A program made the position numbers and the translations under genes. Shown here one piece after another: positions 1 through 5,309 of a stretch of 14,369 nucleotides of DNA. Location: NCBI GenBank assembly GCA_030540535.1, contig JAUNWB010000004.1, positions 1 to 14,369 on the forward strand, written 5' to 3'. Each line of letters begins with the position of its first letter. Position 1 is the first letter of the stretch. This stretch comes from Elusimicrobiales bacterium. GTDB taxonomy: Bacteria > Elusimicrobiota > Elusimicrobia > Elusimicrobiales > Elusimicrobiaceae. Under the pieces are notes generated by a model, which worked only from the letters and a program-made list of their open reading frames with translations, did no database searches and was not told where the DNA came from.

Positions 1-1
1 C

Positions 2-328
2 GACTCGCAGCTGGACAACGCCGCCCTTCGTAAAATTTACGAAGACAGCGTGGAAGCCTCTTACGCCGCTTACCACAAACTGATTGAAGCCGGCGTGGCG
101 CGCGAAATGGCGCGCGGCGTACTCCCCGTCTGCCAATACACCCAATTTTACTGGAGCGTAAACGCCAGAAGTTTGTTCAACTTCCTGTGCTTACGCATGG
201 ACAAACACGCGCAAAAAGAAATCCGCGTTTATGCGGACGAAATCGCCAAAATCGTGGCGGAAAAAATGCCGTGGTCCTGGGAAGCGTTTGAAGCGTTAAA
301 CAAACAACTTCCGTTAGGCTCCGAATAA
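2..328 (+). CDS. thyX: FAD-dependent thymidylate synthase ThyX, 3' part (5' truncated)
   Basis: The reading frame is open from the first bases of the window and ends at TAA 326-328, so only about the last 108 residues are present. The stretch [19 protein letters not shown], followed by [14 protein letters not shown] and AQKEIRVYA, matches the C-terminal part of flavin-dependent thymidylate synthases. There the R-LP-x-T region and the RSL-FL-LR helix contribute to dUMP and FAD binding. In this family the enzyme makes dTMP from dUMP using methylenetetrahydrofolate, FAD and NADPH in the cytoplasm, replacing ThyA. The FAD-binding RHRxxS motif lies upstream, outside the window, so completeness cannot be judged. 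The GTG at 50 is an internal codon, not the start. glgC follows after 19 nt on the same strand and may be cotranscribed. Confidence 0.9.
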   Translation, partial: DSQLDNAALRKIYEDSVEASYAAYHKLIEAGVAREMARGVLPVCQYTQFYWSVNARSLFNFLCLRMDKHAQKEIRVYADEIAKIVAEKMPWSWEAFEALNKQLPLGSE

Positions 329-347
329 CAAACTAAAGGGGAAACTT

Positions 348-1556
348 ATGAAAATACTCGGCATGATTATGGCCGGGGGCAAAGGGGAACGGCTCTATCC
401 GCTGACGAAAGACCGCTCCAAGCCTTCCGTGCCGTTCGGCGGCAAGTACAGAATCGTGGATTTTGTGCTTTCCAACTTTGTCAATTCCGGCATTTTTTCG
501 TCGTATGTGCTGGTGCAGTACCTGTCCCAAAGTTTAATTGAATACCTGCGCACCACATGGCGGTCGGAAGGTATCGTGTCGGACCATTTTTTAACCTGCG
601 TGCCGCCGCAAATGCGCCTGGGTGAAATTTGGTACCGCGGCACGGCCGACTCCGTACGCCAAAACATCAATCTGGTAAAAGACTTCGCGCCCGATTTGGT
701 GGCTATCTTCGGGGCGGACCATATTTACCGCATGGACGTGCGGCAGATGGTGGATTTCCACTTAAAAAACAAAGCCGACGTAACCGTGGCAGCCAACACC
801 GTTTCCATTGAACAAGCCACCGCGTTTGGCGTGCTGGGGACGGACGATACGGGCCGCATCGTGCAGTTTGACGAAAAACCCGCCAATCCCAAACCGATTC
901 CGGGCAACCCCAAAGCGGCGTATGCATCCATGGGCAACTATATTTTCAACACGGACGTACTGCTTAAAGTATTGCAAAAACGCTTTTGCGACGTGCCCGC
1001 GCTGGACTTCGGCAAACACATCCTGCCTAAAATTTTAACGGACTACCGCACCTTCGCCTACGACTTCCAAAGCCAAACGCTCCCCGGAGCCAAAAGCTAC
1101 GAAGAACAAGGCTACTGGCGCGACGTGGGCACCATCGAATCCTTCTGGCAGACCAACATGGACCTGTTGGGCCCCAAACCCAAGCTGGATTTAAACAACC
1201 CCGCCTGGCCGATTAACACCACGCTTAACCGCGTACCCGCCAGCAAATTCTTGGGCGGAACGCTAACGAACTCCATCGTAGGCGACGGCTGCGTCATCCA
1301 CCCGAAAGCCAAAATTAAAAACTGCGTCATCAGCGACAGCGTAACCATCGGCGAAGGCGCGGAGCTGGAAGGCTGCGTGATTATGGATAACTGCGAAATT
1401 AAAGCGGGCGCAAAACTTAAAAAAGTGATTATGGACCGCTTTAACACCATCGCCGCCAAACAGACCATCGGCATCAATCAAGAGGCCGATTCGCAAAAGT
1501 ACTATATCGACCCGTCGGGCATTGTCGTTATCCCGCGCGGAAAAAATAAGTTCTAA
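348..1556 (+). CDS. glgC: Glucose-1-phosphate adenylyltransferase (ADP-glucose pyrophosphorylase)
   Basis: This 402-residue protein has the full length of bacterial GlgC. The N-terminal nucleotidyltransferase signature is intact: AGGKGERLYPLT (residues about 9-20), the KPSVPFGGKYRIVDF region and SNFVNSGI. Further on come YRGTADSVRQN, FGADHIYRMD and GYWRDVGTIESFW, and from about residue 300 hexapeptide repeats of the left-handed beta-helix (for example CVIHPKAKIKNCVI). The family makes ADP-glucose and pyrophosphate from ATP and glucose-1-phosphate, the committed step of bacterial glycogen synthesis. The start is supported by AGGGG at 336-340, 7 nt before the ATG. No glgA, glgB or glgP is in the window, so the rest of the pathway would be elsewhere. 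The stop codon shares one base with the next ATG (TAATG at 1554-1558). Confidence 0.96.
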   Translation: MKILGMIMAGGKGERLYPLTKDRSKPSVPFGGKYRIVDFVLSNFVNSGIFSSYVLVQYLSQSLIEYLRTTWRSEGIVSDHFLTCVPPQMRLGEIWYRGTADSVRQNINLVKDFAPDLVAIFGADHIYRMDVRQMVDFHLKNKADVTVAANTVSIEQATAFGVLGTDDTGRIVQFDEKPANPKPIPGNPKAAYASMGNYIFNTDVLLKVLQKRFCDVPALDFGKHILPKILTDYRTFAYDFQSQTLPGAKSYEEQGYWRDVGTIESFWQTNMDLLGPKPKLDLNNPAWPINTTLNRVPASKFLGGTLTNSIVGDGCVIHPKAKIKNCVISDSVTIGEGAELEGCVIMDNCEIKAGAKLKKVIMDRFNTIAAKQTIGINQEADSQKYYIDPSGIVVIPRGKNKF

Positions 1557-2176
1557 TGCTGTTTTCAAAAAAGGCCCAAGCACCGGGAATAACGGCTTCT
1601 GCCGCCCTGCGCTTGGGCTTTTTTATTTGCCTGGCCTGCCTGCTGGGCACCGGAGTGCTGCTTTACGCTCCGGCCGGACGACCCGTCGCCGCGCTGGACG
1701 GCATTACTGTATACGGCAACGGCTTTCCCCTTTCTTCCCACGGGCGCAACCTCACCCCGGACGGCTACAACATCGGCCTGAAATACCAATGCGTGGAATT
1801 TGTCAAACGGTATTATTTGCAACATTACAACCACCGCATGCCGGACACATACGGCCATGCGTTTTCTTTTTTTGACGCGGCCGTCCCGGACGGCGGACTC
1901 AATCAACGGCGCGGGCTCCTGCAATATAAAAACGGCGGCAAAACACTGCCGCAAAAAGGGGATATCCTCGTCTTCGGCCGCGCGTGGTATAACCCGTACG
2001 GGCATGTGGCGGTAGTCGCCAAAGCGGAAGCGGATAAAGTAGAATATATACAGCAAAACTCGTTTTCGGCGCATGCTTCGCTGTCGGTTGTCCGCCGCGC
2101 GGACGGCGCACGGGCGGTACGGAACAAAAGGCTTTTAGGCTGGCTGAGAATGCCCGCCGGGGGAAAAGATGATTAA
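1556..2176 (+). CDS. Membrane-anchored or secreted CHAP-domain peptidase/amidase
   Basis: The protein has 206 residues. Residues about 17-45 form one hydrophobic segment (LGFFICLACLLGTGVLLYA), read as a signal anchor or uncleaved signal peptide. The rest is a CHAP (NlpC/P60-like) papain fold. The likely nucleophile is C79 in YQCVEFVKRYY, the His is H150 in YGHVAVV, and N168 in EYIQQN fits the third catalytic position. The family cleaves peptidoglycan peptides or, in the glutathionylspermidine amidase branch, gamma-glutamyl-type amides. The CVEF...Y layout resembles that branch, but the export signal favours a cell-wall substrate (inference). The ATG overlaps the glgC stop by one base and has no good ribosome-binding site, which suggests translational coupling. 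Its first 23 codons coincide with a terminator-like hairpin (1567-1624). It overlaps phoH by 8 nt. Confidence 0.82.
   Translation: MLFSKKAQAPGITASAALRLGFFICLACLLGTGVLLYAPAGRPVAALDGITVYGNGFPLSSHGRNLTPDGYNIGLKYQCVEFVKRYYLQHYNHRMPDTYGHAFSFFDAAVPDGGLNQRRGLLQYKNGGKTLPQKGDILVFGRAWYNPYGHVAVVAKAEADKVEYIQQNSFSAHASLSVVRRADGARAVRNKRLLGWLRMPAGGKDD
1567..1624. terminator. Terminator-like hairpin downstream of glgC, inside the CHAP coding start
   Basis: GCCCAAGC at 1574-1581 pairs with GCTTGGGC at 1611-1618. A6 (1567-1572) lies on one flank and T6 (1619-1624) on the other, so the pairing extends to about 14 bp with one bulged G (1573). The 29-nt loop holds a smaller CGGC/GCCG hairpin (1593-1604). The stem followed by a U-run is the form of an intrinsic terminator on either strand, and it lies 10 nt after the glgC stop. 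It also lies within codons 4-23 of the CHAP gene, so ribosomes entering from glgC could keep it from forming. The function is inferred. Confidence 0.45.
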
Positions 2177-3113
2177 AACGCTTAAACTTAAAAACCAGGA
2201 TGAAATTTTAATTGCGCTCGGCATACAGGACCGCAACATCCGCGCGCTTGAAAAAAATTTTAAAGTAACCGTTTTCGTTAAATACGATGAAGACGGCGGC
2301 GGAGCGGAACTGTCCGTCAAAGGCACCAACTCCCGCGTGGACAAAGCGCTTGCCAAACTGCAGAAAGATTTGGCCCTGTCGGACGAAAAAAAACAGCTTG
2401 CGCTTGTAAAAGATACGCGCCCGTTTGCAGATAACATCGTTTTCCGCCCCGAACACGCCCGGCCCGTGGAAGCCCGCAGCGAAAACCAGAAAAAATATAT
2501 CGAAGCCGTCTTTGACCACGACCTCGTCATCTCCTCCGGCCCCGCCGGCACGGGCAAAACGTTTTTGGCCTGCGCATGCGCGCTGCGCGCGCTCGAACTG
2601 GGACTGACGGAACGGATCGTCGTCACGCGGCCGATTGTGGAAGCGGGCGAGAAGCTCGGCTTCCTGCCGGGCAACATCGAAGAAAAAGTGGACCCGTACC
2701 TCCGCCCGATTTACGACGCGTTTTATTCCATGCTCGGTATGGAAAAATTCAACTCGCTTAAATATAACAACATTTTGGAAATCGTCCCGCTGGCGTACAT
2801 GCGCGGACGCACGCTGGAAAAAGCGTTCATTATTTTGGACGAAGCGCAAAACACGCTCCCCGCGCAAATGCGTATGTTTTTAACGCGCATGGGCATCGGT
2901 TCCAAAATGATTGTAAACGGCGACCTGTCCCAAATCGACCTGCCCAACAAAAAAGAAAGCGGACTTTTGCAGGCGACCGAAGTGCTGGGGAAACTCAAAA
3001 ATGTTGCGTTTGTGGAGTTTTCCGGCGCGGACGTGGTGCGCCATCCGCTTGTGAGGGAAATCGTGGCCGCTTACGACAAGTACGACAAAAAACGCGCCAA
3101 GGAGAACAAATGA
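2169..3113 (+). CDS. PhoH family ATPase (PhoH-like/YbeZ)
   Basis: This 314-residue protein has the typical bacterial PhoH-like layout: an N-terminal region of about 95 residues (LGIQDRNIRALEKNF...) followed by a P-loop ATPase domain. Walker A is GPAGTGKT at residues 124-131. Walker B is IILDEAQNT with D224 and E225. The VTRPIVEAGEKLGFLPG and GDLSQIDLP motifs are typical of the family, which belongs to the superfamily 1-like helicase/ATPase group and is linked to RNA metabolism. The gene next to it is ybeY, the common phoH-ybeY pairing seen in many bacteria and tied to ribosome quality control and 16S rRNA maturation. GGGGGAAAAG precedes the ATG, and the gene overlaps the CHAP gene by 8 nt and ybeY by 4 nt (ATGA), pointing to a coupled operon. 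Confidence 0.95.
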   Translation: MIKTLKLKNQDEILIALGIQDRNIRALEKNFKVTVFVKYDEDGGGAELSVKGTNSRVDKALAKLQKDLALSDEKKQLALVKDTRPFADNIVFRPEHARPVEARSENQKKYIEAVFDHDLVISSGPAGTGKTFLACACALRALELGLTERIVVTRPIVEAGEKLGFLPGNIEEKVDPYLRPIYDAFYSMLGMEKFNSLKYNNILEIVPLAYMRGRTLEKAFIILDEAQNTLPAQMRMFLTRMGIGSKMIVNGDLSQIDLPNKKESGLLQATEVLGKLKNVAFVEFSGADVVRHPLVREIVAAYDKYDKKRAKENK

Positions 3114-3559
3114 TTTCACACATTTTCTACAACACGGACATCCCCAAATACCTGCGCCGCACGGGCCTGTTCAAAGCCGCGCTGGAAAAGGGACTAAAGC
3201 AATTTGCCAAACAAAACATCGAAGTAAACGTGATTTTTGTGGACGAAAAAGAAATCCTGCGCGTGAATAAAGAATTTTTAAACCACCACTACGTAACGGA
3301 CGTGATTTCGTTCAACCACGAGCGGCCGCCTTTTGACACGGGCGAACCGTGGGCGTTCGGCGATATTTTTGTTTGCTACCAGGTGGCGCGCAAAAACGCG
3401 CAATCATTCGGCCACACGTTTTTGCAGGAAATGATGATGTACGTTACGCACGGCGCTTTACACCTTTCGGGCATGGACGACCACGCGCCCGAAGACCGCG
3501 CGGAAATGGACCGCCAGGCGGAAAAAATCATTTCGCAGGTATTAAAAAAACGTCCCTAA
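3110..3559 (+). CDS. ybeY: Endoribonuclease YbeY (16S rRNA maturation)
   Basis: This 149-residue protein matches the YbeY/UPF0054 family. The zinc-binding motif HGALHLSGMDDH is complete, with H114, H118 and H124 as the expected metal ligands. Upstream, LNHHYVTDVISF is the other conserved block (usually LN-x-x-Y-R-x-x-D-x-x-T-D-V-L-S-F; here it is shortened to a single YVTDVISF). The family is a single-strand-specific metallo-endoribonuclease acting in 16S 3'-end processing and 70S quality control. The ATG overlaps the phoH stop (ATGA at 3110-3113), with AAGGAG at 3099-3104 giving good spacing. Its TAA (3557-3559) overlaps the stop of the converging pilin gene by 4 nt, so any terminator must lie inside the pilin gene. 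A candidate is at 3588-3619. Confidence 0.95.
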   Translation: MISHIFYNTDIPKYLRRTGLFKAALEKGLKQFAKQNIEVNVIFVDEKEILRVNKEFLNHHYVTDVISFNHERPPFDTGEPWAFGDIFVCYQVARKNAQSFGHTFLQEMMMYVTHGALHLSGMDDHAPEDRAEMDRQAEKIISQVLKKRP

Positions 3560-4020
3560 CGTATTTTTACTTCATTACCGGAAACGGGGCCAAACATTTT
3601 ACAATAGGTTTGGCCTTTTGGCCCATACCAGCGGCACACTAGTCCGCCCGTCTTTAAATACGCAATCGCATACAGGGTACCGCGCGGCAAGCGGTTGCAG
3701 GAAGAAATAGCATCCGTCCACACGCCCGATTCCGTATCGTTCTGTGGGCGGCAGTCAAAATATTTCGTGCGGACGGCGTTTGCATAATAATGCACGCGCT
3801 GCCCGGAAAAATCAATATCCAAATTATCAATATCTCCCGAATAAGACCCGTTGGCCATATAATATACTTCTTCCGCCTTGGCGATGGAGGAAACCAACGC
3901 CATGGCTTCCGTCGCACGGGATTTTTCTACCGCTTTTTCATATTGCGGCAACGCAACCGCCGATAAAATGCCGATAATAAGTACTACAACAAGCAGCTCG
4001 ATTAACGTAAAACCTTTCAT
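3556..4020 (-). CDS. Type IV pilin-like protein with class III/IV-type prepilin leader
   Basis: This 154-residue protein starts MKGFTLIELLVVVLIIGIL, the classic N-methylated pilin/pseudopilin signature. It has a minimal three-residue leader, a predicted prepilin peptidase cut after G3, F4 as the methylated first residue and E8 (mature Glu5). The hydrophobic helix ends in the usual LPQYEKAVEKSRATEA. The globular part has four cysteines (C90, C108, C129, C140), enough for two disulphides. Size and fold fit PilA/PilE-type pilins or type II secretion pseudopilins, and sequence alone does not decide between them. GGGAG at 4027-4031 (read on the minus strand) precedes the ATG by 6 nt. No pilB, pilC, pilD or pilT is nearby, so it is an orphan locus, as seen with dispersed pilin paralogs in Elusimicrobium. 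The gene overlaps ybeY tail to tail by 4 nt. Confidence 0.9.
   Translation of the reverse strand: MKGFTLIELLVVVLIIGILSAVALPQYEKAVEKSRATEAMALVSSIAKAEEVYYMANGSYSGDIDNLDIDFSGQRVHYYANAVRTKYFDCRPQNDTESGVWTDAISSCNRLPRGTLYAIAYLKTGGLVCRWYGPKGQTYCKMFGPVSGNEVKIR
3588..3619 (+). terminator. Candidate intrinsic terminator of the glgC-ybeY operon, inside the pilin gene
   Basis: GGCCAAAC (3588-3595) and GTTTGGCC (3608-3615) form a perfect 8-bp stem with a 12-nt loop, followed by TTTT and then GGCCC. It begins 29 nt after the ybeY stop, the expected place for the operon terminator. The U-run is short and the loop large, so strength is uncertain. The same bases encode the pilin C-terminus around YCKMFGP on the other strand. 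Confidence 0.4.
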
Positions 4021-4164
4021 TTTAATCTCCCATAAAAAAAGTCATCACCGCCCACCGGAGCCCCGCCAGCCGCCTTTTTAAGCGAAATAACGGGCCAGGC
4101 GGACCCGCACAGCGGCATCGCGGGATGACCTTATCGTATCAAAAAAAAAAAACGAATCAACCCC

Positions 4165-4233
4165 CTTGCCGGAGGCAGGCAACTTGTCCGCACCCTTTTG
4201 ATTAGCCGGGCCACACTATTACTGACATGTTGC
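4165..4233. repeat. Imperfect tandem repeat, copy A
   Basis: The first 41 bases of this unit match copy B (4251-4291) at 37 of 41 positions, and all four differences are transitions. A shared GACATGTYGC box closes both units. The unit opens with an inverted repeat, CTTGCC-GGA-GGCAGG. The one change from copy B in the second arm still allows a U-G pair in plus-strand RNA. The inner part after position 4205 has diverged. The period between copies is 86 bp. It may be a REP-like intergenic element, since nothing suggests a protein function. Confidence 0.65.
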
Positions 4234-4250
4234 TTAGCCACGGAACAACA

Positions 4251-4320
4251 CTTGCCGGGGGCAAGCAACTTGTCCGCGCCCTTCTGATTAGTTTAAGCCA
4301 AACTGTTTAAGACATGTCGC
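4251..4320. repeat. Imperfect tandem repeat, copy B
   Basis: This is the second copy of the element at 4165-4233. It starts with a perfect 6-bp hairpin, CTTGCC-GGG-GGCAAG (4251-4265), followed by the conserved block to 4291 and the GACATGTCGC end box at 4311-4320. AACTTGTC near 4266 can pair with the GACATGT box with one mismatch, so each unit could fold into a longer hairpin. No other copy occurs in the window. Confidence 0.65.
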
Positions 4321-4364
4321 CAATTATGAACAGGCAAGCCTTCCCTGCAATCAACAATAAATAT

Positions 4365-4383
4365 CCCCCGGCATAACCGGGGG
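4365..4383. other. G/C-rich hairpin
   Basis: CCCCCGG (4365-4371) pairs perfectly with CCGGGGG (4377-4383) around the loop CATAA. There is no T-run directly after it on either strand, so it is not a standard terminator. Its stem is the same as that of the terminator at 9781-9808. It lies 8 nt beyond the phosphatase terminator and may be a second transcription barrier or an RNA end-stabilising hairpin. Confidence 0.5.
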
Positions 4384-4390
4384 CGTTAGA

Positions 4391-4426
4391 CAAAAAAACA
4401 CGGACGGGAAAAATCCCGTCCGTGTT
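4391..4426 (-). terminator. Rho-independent terminator of the phosphatase gene
   Basis: Read on the minus strand, a 13-bp perfect stem (4397-4409 with 4414-4426) has a TTTT loop and is followed directly by a T-run (A7 at 4392-4398 on the plus strand, partly in the stem). It starts 18 nt after the stop of the minus-strand phosphatase gene, the ideal position. Confidence 0.88.
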
Positions 4427-4443
4427 CGTATCCTCTGTAAATA

Positions 4444-5244
4444 CTAGGCCGCCGGTTTATTATCCGGCACGTCCATAATCTCCGGGCGTCCGTCCTCGTG
4501 GATGACTAAATACTGCAATTTCCGGTGCAGTCCCACGTCCACGGGGATAATGTTGGCCGTCCGGTCCAAAATAATCCGGTCCACCTGCGTATGCCCCACC
4601 ACCTGCACAACCGGGCTTTTGGGGAACGACGCCACCAAATCTTCCAAATCTTCCCAAAAAATCCCGCCGAAACGGTCCGTCCCTTTGCGGCTGATACTGA
4701 TGTTAAAAATAGGATGTTTGAAAAATTGGTGTTTGATGGATTCTTTAAAAATCAGATTAATCAGCACCGCCATATTGCCGGGGGTAGGGTCGTCCAGCTG
4801 CATCTGGAAAATTTTATACAGCTTGCGCGTCACGCCCGCGTGCGTAAACAAAAACCCTTTATACGCGCACGCCGCGCGCAGTTCGCCGTCCAATACCTGG
4901 CGGACGAGTTTGTCGCGCACCAGTTTGGCTTCTTCCACGCCAAAGCCGGAAATCACAAAATTGCTCAGCAAAAGTTCCAGCTCGTGATTGCCCACCAGGC
5001 GTACCACTTCCCCGCTGGAAAGAGCCGCCTGCTTTTGGATTTTATCAAGCAAATCATCCACTTTGCGCGAAAAAGGGCCGCGGTCGAAAATATCGCCCAT
5101 TTGAATCAAACGGTCGTGTACGCCGCACCAGTTCAGCCCTTCGTCCACCAGCCCCGCATGGCGCAGGATTTTGACGAACGGATCAAACTGGCCGTGTACA
5201 TCACCCACAACTACCACTCTTTTTCCGCGTTTTTCGTTTTGCAT
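4444..5244 (-). CDS. PPP-family metallophosphatase (calcineurin-like)
   Basis: This 266-residue protein carries the metal-binding signature of the PPP phosphatases in order: GDVHG (residues 14-18), GDIFDRG (50-56) and GNHE (85-88). Then come FTHAGV and VVGHTQVD, whose histidines complete the dinuclear metal site, and a C-terminal VDVGLHRKLQYLVI strand. The family includes bacterial Ser/Thr phosphatases, Shewanella-like (SLP) phosphatases and ApaH-type diadenosine tetraphosphatases. The insert between GNHE and the HAG motif looks more SLP- or Ser/Thr-phosphatase-like than ApaH-like, but I cannot fix the substrate. There is no signal peptide, so it is probably cytoplasmic. The ATG at 5242-5244 has no clear ribosome-binding site. 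It is divergent from the glcDE-like gene across 65 bp and ends at a strong terminator, so it is likely monocistronic. Confidence 0.85.
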   Translation of the reverse strand: MQNEKRGKRVVVVGDVHGQFDPFVKILRHAGLVDEGLNWCGVHDRLIQMGDIFDRGPFSRKVDDLLDKIQKQAALSSGEVVRLVGNHELELLLSNFVISGFGVEEAKLVRDKLVRQVLDGELRAACAYKGFLFTHAGVTRKLYKIFQMQLDDPTPGNMAVLINLIFKESIKHQFFKHPIFNISISRKGTDRFGGIFWEDLEDLVASFPKSPVVQVVGHTQVDRIILDRTANIIPVDVGLHRKLQYLVIHEDGRPEIMDVPDNKPAA

Positions 5245-5309
5245 GGCTTTTGGCTAATTACAAATAATATAATAATAGTATACAAAAACTGGCGCGCCGC
5301 GCACGATTT
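5245..5309. promoter_or_regulatory. Divergent AT-rich promoter region (phosphatase / glcDE-like)
   Basis: This 65-bp spacer separates two divergent ATGs. It contains TATAAT at 5268-5273 on the plus strand in an A/T-only tract, a fair -10 box for the glcDE-like gene giving a leader of about 30 nt. No consensus -35 is visible at the right distance. Minus-strand -10-like hexamers are also present. Neither ATG has a purine-rich ribosome-binding site. Confidence 0.4.

Larger units (their letters stand above)
4021..4443. other. Non-coding interval between the pilin and phosphatase genes
   Basis: This 423-bp gap lies downstream of the phosphatase gene and upstream of the pilin gene, both on the minus strand. 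It holds the pilin ribosome-binding site and presumably its promoter, a 12-base A homopolymer (4141-4152), two diverged copies of a repeat of about 70 bp (4165-4233 and 4251-4320), a G/C hairpin (4365-4383) and the phosphatase terminator (4391-4426). I see no convincing gene. The 27-codon frame 4227-4310 (+) has no ribosome-binding site. Confidence 0.7.

Noticed and set aside
4080..4097. Possible sigma-54 promoter upstream of the pilin gene (minus strand TGGCCCG...TTTCGCTT)
   Set aside because: The GG and GC elements are 11 bases apart instead of 10, and the -12 half lacks TTGC. Spacing is strict for sigma-54, so I do not call it.
4227..4310. 27-codon plus-strand frame across repeat copy B (LAGGKQLVRALLIS), matched by a similar frame in copy A
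   Set aside because: The differences between the copies are synonymous or conservative in this frame, but they are just four transitions. The two copies are out of frame with each other, and no ribosome-binding site is present. A structural repeat explains it better.
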